Assembly (NCBI GenBank): GCA_902729315.2
Contig: LR746267.1
Span: forward strand, 7,690,424 to 7,754,423
From: Spirodela intermedia
Lineage: Eukaryota; Streptophyta; Magnoliopsida; Alismatales; Araceae
Direction of reading: 5' to 3'
DNA length: 64,000 nucleotides
In this document: positions 1-16,661 of the stretch, piece by piece
Numbering within the stretch: position 1 is the stretch's first letter
Layout: every line of letters starts with the position of its first letter
The notes under the pieces: generated by a model
Told to the model about the DNA's origin: nothing
Seen by the model: the letters and a program-made list of their open reading frames with translations, nothing else
Database searches by the model: none
Program-made: the position numbers and the translations under genes

Positions 1-680
1 GGAGAAAGTTGCATGTATCAGTCGCTTTTGTATCGAATAACAGATATGTTGGCAATGGAGAAGAATGGAAGAAAGACTATGAGATACTGATCTTTTGATA
101 ATCGTAGATTTTTGCCAATTTATTTACGGTTGACCATACTTTCGCAATTTATCATGGGTCAATGTGTTGGTATGCATTGGTTGACGGATTGCAGATTGTA
201 AATAACAAATTTTTAGTGGCTGAGATTGGCTTTTAATTGGTTGTTGATGTACTAGATGAAAAAACTGGGTATAAAGCAAAAGGGAGGGATGAAGAAGCTT
301 TATAACTTCTGTGTTTTCTAACATCCAGCCAGTTGAAGCAGTTCGAACGAGGGAGAGGATGAGTCCATCTGGTAATGTGTATACTGTGATTCTAGAACTG
401 CTCAATACCCAAGCAGATGGGTAATACATTTCGTGGTGTTTATGAAAGGGGCATAACCCACTGCAAGGGGAATCTCTAGTTGGAGGATGGAAGAGAACAG
501 GTTGCAGGAGGTTGATGTTTTGATCGGAGAAATGCTTATTGGTAGATTGTGCGTTATGTGGCTCATAGGCGTGGAGTCTTCTCTCCAAATTTATATTTTT
601 GGAATTTTTGTCTTGATTAATCCGTTGCGAAACCTTGTAGCAGCTGCTTTTCTCTTAATTATATTATTTTTCAATTTTAG
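1..680 (+). other. Probable intron of the SCAI-family gene, no exon identified
   Basis: No stretch here reads as the family sequence that should precede the exon at 681. That exon begins in phase 0 directly after a pyrimidine-rich tract ending in TTTTAG, so the window very probably opens inside an intron. Short open frames exist but resemble no protein I recognise. Confidence 0.5.
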
Positions 681-3274
681 GAGACAAATTTCAAGGAGTG
701 GAGGCAAGTGCTACAAGATATTTCTAGGTTTCTAAAAGCTGACGCAGGCTTCACCACAAGCAGCAGGCCTTTGAGATGCACTCCTATGTTTGACTTCCAC
801 CCGTCCTCCAGCTCTCATATTGCTAGATTTCAGGCTAACAGGAGTTTGAGACTCCAGGAGGCGATTTTAACTAGCTACCATCGGAACGAGGTCCGTTGAC
901 TTTTAAAATGGTTTTTCGTTTTTTTTTCCCTGAAAAATAATTTTGATAAATTGACGGCAACTTCTTGTTGGTTGCATCTTCCATCCTCAGGTGAAGTTCT
1001 CAGAGCTCACTCTGGATACTTACAGAATGTCGCAGTGTCTGGAGTGGGAACTCGATGGATCCATTTATCAAACGAATGCAGGAGATTCTACTGATAATTC
1101 TTCATTTAATGACTACAGTGGAGCCTCTGGGGCCATCAAAATGAAATTTTCTTCGGATATGGCTGATCCAAGTCTGCCCCCAAATCCAAGAAAATCTATT
1201 CTTTACCGTCCATCTGTCTCACATCTGATTGCAGTAAGTATCGAGTTGCATCATCCTACGGCTTTTATTTCCAACCTTGTGACGATCTTTACATGCATTC
1301 CGCATAAAAGTCAGCACATTCCACCTACTTTTACTCCTTTGCTCGTCTATCTTGACGCAGATAATCAGAATTCTCTACTCTTTCACCAGATATCAGGCGT
1401 TAGTCCGTCCTCCTTCCGGATTAATGTGATATATGCTTTTGGGTTACTAAAATGTTAGGTCAAAACAGCTCTGGTTTGAACGGAAACCTGTGTGTTTGGG
1501 TTGTGTGAATCAGATCAGGCTTTCAAGATTCCGATCAATGAGATGCCTGAGGATCCTCAATCTTATAGGCACTTTGAAAATAAGAGAAGGGCAATATTTT
1601 TTCTATATTTTACCGCTTTTTAAGTTAATTAAAAAAAAAACTCTCTTCCTCCATTAAAGAACAAAAAGTGTCAAAATACTGCATTGAAACAAACTCCCTT
1701 TACTTTTTGCTGGACTATTTTTTTTTAAAAAAATAAATGTATGCAGGTGATTGCTGCTATCTGCGAAGAACTGTCACCGGACAGCATCATGCTGTTATAT
1801 ATATCTGCTTCAGGTTGTTGACTTTCTCCCCTTTCGCTCTCACCCAGCTCCTCCCTTTCCTCATATCTAGTCCCCCACGGTTCACTCATCTCCACCCTAT
1901 TTAATGCAGGAAGAGTTGACCAGAGCGTTTCTTCCCAGAAATATAATCCTGGAGCTTCAAGGAACCCTTCAATAGCGAATGCTAGCCGCTATAAATCGGA
2001 TAATCCATCATCTGACGACTCCCCCCGCAGCAAAGACCAGAGGGACACCTCTGCAAGCGGCCTCCTTCTTGGCTCTCAGGGAAAGAGAGGTTAGTATCCT
2101 CGTTCACCATGCCAGCATTCCCGTTGTCTAGAATAAAAATACAATATGTATATTGTATTGATATATTGATATATATATATATATATATTCCCATGTTTCA
2201 TCCACTTATGTTACTGGTAATTTGTGTTCTTCAGGTTTGAACTGGCTGTATCCTTCTGATCTGATCCCCTTCACCCGGAGCCCACTTTTCCTCATCATCG
2301 ACAGCGATAACAGTCATGCATTCAAGGCAGGTTTGTCAAAACTCTTTTGGATTCGCCCGATATTTTCTTGGAATGGAAACGTTGACTAAATACATCAGTT
2401 GACTTTCTATTGCTTGAAATGGAAATCGATGCCATTCTGAACCAAATTCGCTTTCTTTATTCCAATCCCTGTCCGCTCACTTCTGCATCTGGAATACCCA
2501 CAGGCTTTGCATGGTTCGGACAGGGGAGAGCCCGCTGTGCTCCTTCTTTCCCCTCGGAGGTCAACGCCTGATGCTCAATTTGTCGCCAGTCCAACGACCA
2601 ATCGAAGCCAGTTTACTCTCTTCCTAACCTCTCCTCTGCCAGCATTTTGCCAGCTGGTGGGCCTGTCAGACGTTGACCAAGTGGGTCCACCCCCGCACTT
2701 CGTTTGACCCTTTCCTCTGTGACGGCAGGTCAGCGTCGCTGACTATTCCGAGCTTCCTTGTTTAAAATTTTACAGGAGACCTGCGGCAATACGGAGGCCG
2801 TCCTCTCGGCCGCCCTGGCGAAGTGGGAGGTGATCCTCTGTTCATCAGTTCGCTTGAATCCGGTCTACGCCCGAGTTCTGCTGGATCCGTTTCTCCGGCG
2901 CCTGATCACCAGGTACCACGCCTAATGCTCGTGAGTTTGACTTTATGTTCTTGGGACTGATCTCCGTCCCCGTCGACGATTCATCTGCTCAAGGAATCCT
3001 CTCTACTTTCTGAGACGATCAAAAGAAACTAATTCAACGCCCCTACGTTCTTCGCAGGTTCATCTTCTGCCGATCCGCGCTATCTCTGTTCCGGCACGGA
3101 GGGAGCGGAGAGGGGGAGTACCTGCCGGAGTGCTCGCCGGAGCTCCCGGAGGCCGTCTCGCCGGAGTCGTCGGCGGTGCAGTCGGGGCTCCGGCAGGTGG
3201 CAGAGTGCCTCGGCGTCGCCGGCTGCTTCCGCTTTTCGGGGGAGGGATCTGCTCGGAGGAGAGAGTTGGTGTAA
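681..3274 (+). CDS. SCAI: SCAI family protein (DUF3550/UPF0682), 3' part of the gene
   Basis: The coding exons visible are 681-890, 991-1233, 1747-1813, 1910-2089, 2235-2326, 2504-2680, 2776-2912 and 3058-3274. They join in frame to give 440 residues and a stop at 3272-3274; the N-terminal exons lie before the window. Family landmarks seen are KFSELTLDTYRM, LYPSDLIPFTRSPLFLIIDS, FKALHGSDRGEPAVLLLSP and DPFLRRLITRFIFCR. Animal SCAI is a nuclear cofactor that represses MRTF/SRF transcription and acts in DNA repair. The plant members are conserved but their job is not established, so a signalling or nuclear role is inference. The intron 2327-2503 appears to start with GC instead of GT. The region between the serine-rich part (about 1925-2080) and the DSDNSH block is the least conserved in the family. 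Confidence 0.85.
2165..2189. repeat. (TA)n microsatellite in a SCAI intron
   Basis: A run of alternating TA lies in the intron between exons 1910-2089 and 2235-2326. It is close to the acceptor but does not disturb it. Confidence 0.8.
2327..2503 (+). other. Probable GC-AG intron in the SCAI-family gene
   Basis: The upstream exon reads ...HAFK and the downstream exon reads ALHGSDRGEP. These join in frame only if the exon ends at AAG (2326) and the intron starts GCAGGT. Using the nearby GT at 2331 leaves one extra base and shifts the frame out of the conserved block. The acceptor is CCCACAG ending at 2503. Confidence 0.65.
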
Positions 3275-3850
3275 ATTTCCGGTTGAGCTGTAGATAGCGA
3301 TGCACACCCCCCCCCCCCCCCCCAATTTTTTGTTCACTGTCCGGCGATCATTGATCGCGCAGGCGCCAGGTGGTCGCTAGGGTTTTATTGAGGCCGAGAA
3401 CCGCTCCTTCCCGCCTGTTGCTGCACCGCGACGTTAGCTCTCCGCCAGCGGCGGCGGCGGCGGGCCCAACTGGTTTACGACTGGTCGTCTGCGTGCTCTC
3501 TTTTCGTGCTCGTATTTGAGTGAATTCCCCCTGTTTATCCTCTCCCTTAATCGACGTCTCCTCCATCTTCAGAAGGAGAGAGAGAGATGGTTTTATTGGA
3601 TGATTCTTCTTGGTAATTATCGTATAACGATTTGCAGTGTGAGAGAGAATAATTTATTGGACTTTTTTGGTAATTATGGTAAAACGATTTACAGTGAGAG
3701 AGAGAGAGGGAGCGAGCGAGAGAGATAGAGAGAGAGAATATTTGGATTTTTTCATTTGTTTGGATAATTATGGTATAGCAATTGAAGGATGGTTAACGAT
3801 AATTTTGAAATCTTCCCCGCCAGAAAGCATTCTGAACTGGCCGGCGTGTC
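3275..3850. other. Intergenic, SCAI 3'UTR to H3.3 promoter
   Basis: Holds the presumed SCAI 3'UTR, an uninterrupted C-run at about 3306-3323, a short GC-rich stretch near 3440-3470, and two diverged copies of a GGTAATTATGGT/GAGAGAGA motif between 3585 and 3740. No convincing gene is seen. Confidence 0.6.
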
Positions 3851-4087
3851 GATCCGCGTGAAGAGGCGTCATCCAATAGAAAGAAAGGAAGGATGACGTG
3901 GCGATCCTGTGGAGAGAGAATCACAGAGCCTAGCCGTCCATCTCGCCAGCGGGAAACACACTGCGGGGGGGGCTGGACGGTTGGATGGCCCCCATCTGGA
4001 AGCACACCCCGGAGAAATCTCAGCCGTTGGGAGGGAAACGAAGCTGTGTCGGCGACCAGGGGTGGAAGGCCTCAGGCACCTATAAAT
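3851..4087 (+). promoter_or_regulatory. Histone H3.3 promoter with octamer, hexamer, CCAAT and TATA elements
   Basis: GATCCGCG at 3851-3858 is the reverse complement of the plant histone octamer CGCGGATC. TGACGT at 3894-3899 is the reverse of the histone hexamer core ACGTCA. A CCAAT is at 3873-3877, and TATAAAT at 4081-4087 is the likely TATA box. The order and closeness fit a plant histone promoter. The octamer is best known from S-phase histone genes, so it is notable in front of an H3.3-type gene. Confidence 0.7.
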
Positions 4088-4211
4088 CGGGGACGTCCTC
4101 CAAACGGCTGTTACTTTCTGCCACCGGAGGAGGCTCAGGGGAGACGCAAGGATCTGAATCTTCTCGCGGAAGGAAGCCCGTGCCGGAGGAGGATCTTGTG
4201 GAGAGGGAAAG

Positions 4212-5487
<1,276 letters not shown>

Positions 5488-6166
5488 AAAGGGGAAATCC
5501 CTCCCCGCCATAGCGTGGGCGGACGGCAACGTCGCTGTGGCAATCATCGTTACACCCCCTCCCTTTTCTCAGCAAATTTCGGTTCTTTCTGATTCGGGAG
5601 GAAGCCTAGCTGGCTCGGCTGCTGTCACTAAGTTAATGTGCCTGTTTAGTAGTTAATTGGGTAGTGTTTCCTTTCCCAGGACGACGACGACTCCTCTCCT
5701 CCCCTCCCCCTCCCGGAGTCGGTTCCTTGCATAGTATCTTAATGTGGAAGTTTATGCGATGTTACAGAACCTCATTCTTCTCAATCTGTGTGCTCTCTCT
5801 TGGATCTTGTTCAATCTGGTACCAGAATGGAATCTGTGATCCATCGTCTTGCTGGCCCTGGGAATCCACCGTCGGAGTCCTTACTGAAGCGAGCAACTCG
5901 ATTCGTCAAACTCAGTTGTAATGATTTCTCGTCGCGATTCTTATTGATATAGCCGTTAATGACCCAAAGTCAAACGCCTACGCAGTCAAATCAACAAGAG
6001 GGCTTAGCACTGTGTCGGCGTTGTTCTTAGTATCTTGCCGGGATAGGGGATAAAAAAGAGGAGAGAGGGTTCGAGCAGAGGCCCCGTGCTGCCGGGCCGA
6101 GTCAAAATTTTTATTGAGTAGAGAGATGTTGATCTGGCCTGGGAAGCCCGTTGACTTAAAAGCCGC
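5488..6166. other. Convergent intergenic region between H3.3 and COX6B
   Basis: The 3' ends of H3.3 (+) and COX6B (-) face each other. The first 400 bases look like a U-rich 3'UTR. The rest has no open frame of substance. Confidence 0.6.
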
Positions 6167-11608
<5,442 letters not shown>

Positions 11609-11747
11609 CACCCGCAACTCTGCCGCTGTGAGATTTGCCCCAGGCGGCGCCGGTCGGTTCTCCTGCCGCCAGTCCAAACTAGGAGATTATGAGAGGATCT
11701 CCCTCTCCCAACGGCGTCGTTTAAAGGTAATCGACCTCCCGTTTATG

Positions 11748-11896
11748 TGGGCCATACGGGCCATACTATTATTGAGCTTTACCATATGTTCAGCCCATTA
11801 CATAACCCGCGACAACCAATCTATATTGGGCTTAATATGAAATATGGACCATATATATGGGCCTAGCCCAACTTCCTGTAAAATAGGCGTTGGGCC
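11748..11896 (-). promoter_or_regulatory. COX6B promoter: cluster of six site II (TGGGCY) elements
   Basis: TGGGCC or TGGGCT, on either strand, occurs at 11748-11753, 11792-11797, 11827-11832, 11858-11863, 11865-11870 and 11891-11896. All are within 300 bases upstream of the COX6B start. Site II elements bound by TCP-type factors are established control sites of plant nuclear genes for oxidative phosphorylation (cytochrome c, COX5b), so the cluster supports both the gene call and the start at 11608. Confidence 0.75.
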
Positions 11897-11910
11897 TCCT
11901 CATGAGTGAT

Positions 11911-11913
<3 letters not shown>

Positions 11914-11941
<28 letters not shown>
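11914..11941. repeat. (GA)n microsatellite
   Basis: Pure GA run just outside the site II cluster of COX6B. Confidence 0.9.
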
Positions 11942-11944
<3 letters not shown>

Positions 11945-13295
11945 TGGCCATGATTTTAAACCTGCCAACACTATAATCCGACGAGTGACAAAGTCAAAGA
12001 TGGGCAATAGCTGCGATACGTTTTGTTCGTGAGTTGACTTACAGAGTTAGTCAAAACCATTCTTTTAATGGCAAGCCAATGAGCTGTTGGCTCGATCAGC
12101 ACCTCATGTTATCTTAGTATAATCGGGGGCTCCCGATGCCCCACGTGGACATGTCTTCAGAATCACAACGTGGCACTCAAAAAGTCAAATGGTGATATGT
12201 TCCAAATAAATGGGAAGCTCGATTTTGTTATTAATGCTCGGTGCGCAAAAATCTGCCGCGGTCAACCGAATCAATGACTTGGAAAAGAAAATATAAGCTC
12301 GATATGCTAATAGCCAGGAATTTCACGTATGGCCACTTTGGTCATTGACTATTTATTTTTCACTTTAAAAATGTATTTTTAGAAAGTCAACCAGGCGGCG
12401 GAATATCGGCGGCTCATTTTTTTTTTCTCGATTTCCCATCGTCTGGTTTAATTTCGTTGAACTTTTATTTTATTTTTCAGGTCGAAAAGCGACACGTGGG
12501 AGATGAAGGGGCGGTCAAAGGCCGATCCTCTCAGTCAAGCCTGTCGCCAACCGTCCACATTTAATTAGCAGGATCAAGTTCTTCTGTCAGCATCCTCCTC
12601 CAAGTGGCTCAAAAGACATAAACTTCTTAAACCCTATAAAATATATATTTTTTAAATACCCCCACATGACAGTTGAGCACGTACCCAGACATTATACACG
12701 TAGATCTTTAATTCGGGGCAAAAATAAACGAGAAAATGGAGAAAATATATAGCGGGAATTAATCAGGAAAAATATTTCTTATTTATAAAAAACGCGTAAA
12801 ATTAATCATAATTTAAATTTAAGTAATTAAATATATAGCGGGAATTTGAGTACTAAATGAGAAAGAACGTATCTAGATATTCCAGTCGAGAGAGGACATA
12901 TATGATATCTTATATTTTTGTGGGCTTATTGCAATTAAGGAAAATATTCAATTATTGGTATCGATAAGCTTTTTGCGACTCACGCTCCAGTCGCACGTAC
13001 TAGCTGGCTTCTCGAATTCACCATCTCCGTCCGTCCTCCCGTCATCTCCCTCTCATCACGAAGAGGAACCACGAGGTGAGTGAGAGGGCGATAGGGAAGT
13101 GCAGATGACTGCGGAGGCCATATCCGCCTTCCATGCGAGCTGTGCGGATAGGAAGGGAACGACAGAAGCTGAGGCTTGGCTGGCGGCGAACCTCGACGTG
13201 GCTGCATAGGTTTCTCTCCCCTCCCCCCTCTTGTCCGCTCTCTCTCTCTCTCTCTGTGTCTGGAGCGTGTTCGATTCGGATTTGAGTCGGCGGAT
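11942..13295. other. Divergent intergenic region between COX6B and the VQ gene
   Basis: AT-rich for most of its length. It contains GACACGTGGG near 12490 (a G-box) and a GC-rich leader with CT runs at about 13205-13255 just upstream of the VQ start. A reverse-strand frame at 12980-13603 is a shadow of the GC-rich VQ coding sequence. Confidence 0.55.
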
Positions 13296-14153
13296 ATGGA
13301 GAAGAGCGCTGATCCGGCTGCGCAGAGCAGCAGCAGCAGCAGCGTTAGCAGCACCAACAACGTAGGCGGGAAATCGGTGGCCGTCCAGAACGCCCTTAGG
13401 CAACTACACAAGAGTTCGCATAAGATTTCCAAACCTACCTCGAGGCATTGCAGCGGCGGCGGGGACGGGGGAGGTGATTCCGGCTGTCCAAGCGATGGCA
13501 AAGCACCTTCTCCTTCATTACCGGTGCCGGCGGTGCCGCCGCCGCCGCCGCCATCTGCTAGCCAGCAGCCGCTGCCGCAGCCGCCGGTGTATAACATCAA
13601 CAAGAACGATTTCCGTGAAGTGGTTCAAAAGCTGACGGGCTCCCCGGCCCACCAGCCCCGTTTATCTTCTGCTCGGGAACTATCAAAGCCAGCCGCGGCC
13701 GCCGGCGGCGGCGCCTCCTCCCGTCTGCAGAAGATCCGGCCACCGCCCCTCGCCCAGCTCACCCCCCGTTCCTCTCCATCTCTAGCGCCCGCCGCTGCAT
13801 CCGATCCCGTCCACGGCTCCTCCGGCGGCTTCGGCGTGGGTGCGTGGCCTAGGTCATCGCCTCTCTCCCCGCTCCCGCCGCTTCCGACGGTCAGCGCCTC
13901 CGCGGAGTCGCCAATCTCAGCCTACATGCGGTGCCTCCGGAGTGGATCTGTTCCAAATCAGCAAAGCTCGATGCCATCTCCGGGAGCCGGCTCTTCCGGC
14001 GCTCCTCTGCTCCCGCTGGGTCCGCCGTCGCCGCTGGGTCTCGGCTGCGTACCATCTCCAAGATCAGCTTACCAGATGATGCTCTCGCCGGGTCTGTTCC
14101 TCCCGCCATCGCCAGGCCGGCCATTGCCCAGCCCGAGATGGAAGGACCAGTAA
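13296..14153 (+). CDS. VQ-motif protein, HAIKU1/VQ9-like transcriptional cofactor
   Basis: An intronless frame of 285 residues. The VQ motif FREVVQKLTG is at residues 106-115 and is preceded by VYNINKND, the context seen in the HAIKU1 (VQ14)/VQ9 group. A following RLQKIRPPPLAQL block and a C-terminal SPRSAYQMMLSPG segment also fit that group. Poly-Ser (11-16), Gly-rich (54-62) and poly-Pro (81-86) stretches mark a disordered protein. VQ proteins bind WRKY factors in the nucleus; HAIKU1 acts with a WRKY in endosperm growth and VQ9 in salt response. Which ortholog this is cannot be settled here. I chose the ATG at 13296 because upstream residues from an earlier ATG (13176) are low-complexity leader sequence. 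Confidence 0.85.
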   Translation: MEKSADPAAQSSSSSSVSSTNNVGGKSVAVQNALRQLHKSSHKISKPTSRHCSGGGDGGGDSGCPSDGKAPSPSLPVPAVPPPPPPSASQQPLPQPPVYNINKNDFREVVQKLTGSPAHQPRLSSARELSKPAAAAGGGASSRLQKIRPPPLAQLTPRSSPSLAPAAASDPVHGSSGGFGVGAWPRSSPLSPLPPLPTVSASAESPISAYMRCLRSGSVPNQQSSMPSPGAGSSGAPLLPLGPPSPLGLGCVPSPRSAYQMMLSPGLFLPPSPGRPLPSPRWKDQ

Positions 14154-15394
14154 GAAGTCGAGGGGAAGCTCACGGCGGAGGAGGTAAGTAGGATCTCGGC
14201 GCCAGAGATCTTTAGGTTGCCCCCGGCGGCAGTTTTGTTTTGTAAATGGCTACCAGCCTCCCTAAGCTTGACATACTCTCGGCTTCCATAGAATCTTCGT
14301 TCATCATTGTATATATAGAAAACAGATGGCTGATCGCGTAAGATCCTGCATTCCTGGCATCGCTGCGACTTGAATCTGACAAGGGTTCTCTCTCTTCTGT
14401 GGATTTTTCCGGTTGGGCGTGTTCTTCTTGCTCATGTTTTTGCTGAAGTTCCCAGCTTTGATCTGTTGCTTGCTTGTCATAAGCTAGTTACTGAGTCGAG
14501 TTTCTGCTTATTGTAGATCATTCATCTGGAGGGTAGCTATTCTTAGAAACATTTACTGCTCTCATGGCAGCCTAGCAGTGAAATTATATCTTCCGAATAA
14601 TTTTCTGTTCAGAGGCATTTCCTTGAGGATCCTTTTCTTTGATCGATTACGGCAGGAATTGGTCCTTTTCAATCTGGTGCCGTAGAGGACTTCTGACTGC
14701 GAGAAGGCCTTTTGACCCAGCTCATGCCGGGCGGATCGATGGCCACTCCCAGCCTCACTTAGTTGACTAGCAATGGTGGAGGGTGGTGCTTCCTGCGACC
14801 CAAGGCCCTGATCCCCTCTGTGTACGATGTTTTTCAGCTAACTATACTTAGACTCCCGGGGAGTGGGGGAGAAGAAGAAGCCAGATATTGAGAATTTTCT
14901 GTATGTGGAAAGAATTAGAGGCCCTAGAAATCGATTTTTTTTCTTTTTTGGGTTAAAAACACTTACATTTCTCCAAATTTTATCTGTTGGATATTTTTAG
15001 TGCTAATTAGCATCATATTTTTACAGGTTCAATTGGATATCAATTGCGCTCTAAAATTAGAAGCTTTTCTGCATGCAAAATCTCCACAAATTGATTTGAG
15101 ATTTTTCGTGGAATTACTCTGAGCTGTGCTTTCTAACCAACGAGTGTTGCCTGCAAGTTCTTCCCTATATCTGCATGTAATTATATGAGAAATCTAAGCC
15201 TGGCCCCAATCAGGGTCTCTCATTTGGTTTTCCTGCACAGAAGCTGGCTGCTGTCTTCCTCCTTCTTTCAAGCTTCCTCACATCTTTTTCACTATTTACC
15301 ATTATTCAGAGCTTTACTGAATCAGGGGAGCAAGATATTAATCAGGGGCCTGATACTTGATTTTATTATGGAAATAGTGGGCTAAAAATAGAAG

Positions 15395-15425
<31 letters not shown>

Positions 15426-15490
15426 CCTCTCCCCCTCTCTCTCTCTCTCTCTCTCTCCATCTCTCTCCATCTCTCTCACTCCTAAATCTT

Positions 15491-15622
15491 AGAAATCCTT
15501 CTCACTATCTGCTGTGGGTCTCCATGTCGTTCTGGGCTCTCTCTCTCTCTCTCGCTCGCTCGCTCTCTCCTGCATCTCTGAAATCCCTCTCACTGTCTAT
15601 CGTGGGTCTACATGTTCTGGGC
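15491..15622. repeat. Imperfect tandem duplication with an intervening CT tract
   Basis: The segment 15491-15538 (AAATCCTTCTCACTATCTGC... to GTTCTGGGCT) recurs at 15579-15622 with a few substitutions and small gaps. The two copies are about 88 bases apart and separated by a (CT)n(CG)n-type tract. Confidence 0.75.
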
Positions 15623-15845
15623 TTTATTAGGGGCCCAAATTTAACAATAATAGGGGAAGGCCCAGCCCAATTCGAGTCAGTGCGATACTCCTCCCAGATT
15701 TTCGGGATTGAACCAATCGGCTGGGGGGTGACGTGGAACTGGAATAATTATAAGTTAATTAAAGCATATTATGTACTTGGAAGGACCAGGAAGGGAAGCT
15801 ACCTCTTCGGACAACGCCATGCTGGTCGTCTCCGCCACTCCGCGA

Positions 15846-16556
15846 CACGTGGTACCGACCCACTCCCACTCCGACGAGGACCTTCGATGTCGGAACCGAT
15901 TCGAAGCTTATCTTCTAGTTCTCGCCTACTCTTCCCTTGCTATTTTATAAATATATACATGGTAATTATATATTTAAACTTCCAGATAATTAGGTTTTTT
16001 TATTATTACAATAATTACTATAAAAATAGGAATTTGGATAAAATCGGTAACTTATCGGGTGTGGATGTCGGCAAGAGACCAGAAGCTGAGCTTTGGGGCC
16101 TGCGTCGTGTGGCGAGCTTGGTTGGCACGTGTGACGCTCCGCGGCGGCTTCCCCCTCGCAGCTGGCAGCACCGGAACGGTGGGAAAGGCCGGAAGGTCCA
16201 TCTTCAGATGTCTGCTTCTAGAGATCCACTGCCACGCGTCTCCGAGGGGCTCGCCGGTGGTGGGGTTCGGAGCAGAAGTGGAGAGCGCAAGGGCGCATGT
16301 CGCCAACGGAGGAGCCACTCTGGACGGGTCTCGGGATTTGGATGGCGATGGGTTACTTCCTCTGGAATCAGCTGTTTAATGCCGAAAAGGGAGCTCCTCG
16401 GTGCCGGGCAGCTCCGGGAGGTCGGTATTTGCTGAGTCGACGGGTTGGGGATTGGACGGAGGGGAGGGGGAGGGCGAAACGGGGTCCCTTTTTGAGATTG
16501 CCCATTATCTGTTTGTTGTTTTGCCTCTGAGAGCTTCTTCGGGGCTCTTTTATAGG
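15846..16556 (+). promoter_or_regulatory. SnRK2 upstream region: two G-boxes and a TATA-like box
   Basis: CACGTG palindromes at 15846-15851 (in GACACGTGGT, an ABRE-like context) and 16126-16131, with TTTATAGG at 16549-16556, lie about 110-820 bases before the SnRK2 ATG. Control by ABA/bZIP factors would be sensible for a SnRK2 gene but is inference. Confidence 0.4.
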
Positions 16557-16661
16557 CAGGAGGGGAGATAGTTGAGTGACCTCAAAAGAGTGATTGCGGG
16601 GCTGAAATTCCTGGTCTTTTCCCTCTTCTGGCTTCTGAGGGAGTTGGGGGGGTGGTGGGCG

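Larger units (their letters stand above)
14154..16661. other. Intergenic, VQ 3'UTR to SnRK2 promoter
   Basis: The first few hundred bases look like 3'UTR. CT-rich tracts lie at 15391-15480 and 15538-15575. A 303-codon frame at 15524-16435 begins inside the CT tract and runs through AT-rich and then GC-rich sequence with no recognisable protein. G-boxes CACGTG are at 15846-15851 and 16126-16131. Confidence 0.55.

Noticed and set aside
12980-13603. 207-codon minus-strand frame over the VQ gene
   Set aside because: Poly-Gly, Pro and Leu composition mirrors the VQ coding strand; no family resemblance.
16052-16318. 88-codon minus-strand frame with plausible-looking composition
   Set aside because: No homology recognised, no splice partners and GC-rich background; kept out for lack of support.
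15524-16435. 303-codon plus-strand frame before SnRK2
   Set aside because: Starts in a CT repeat and passes through sequence of changing composition; no recognisable protein. Probably promoter and leader sequence.
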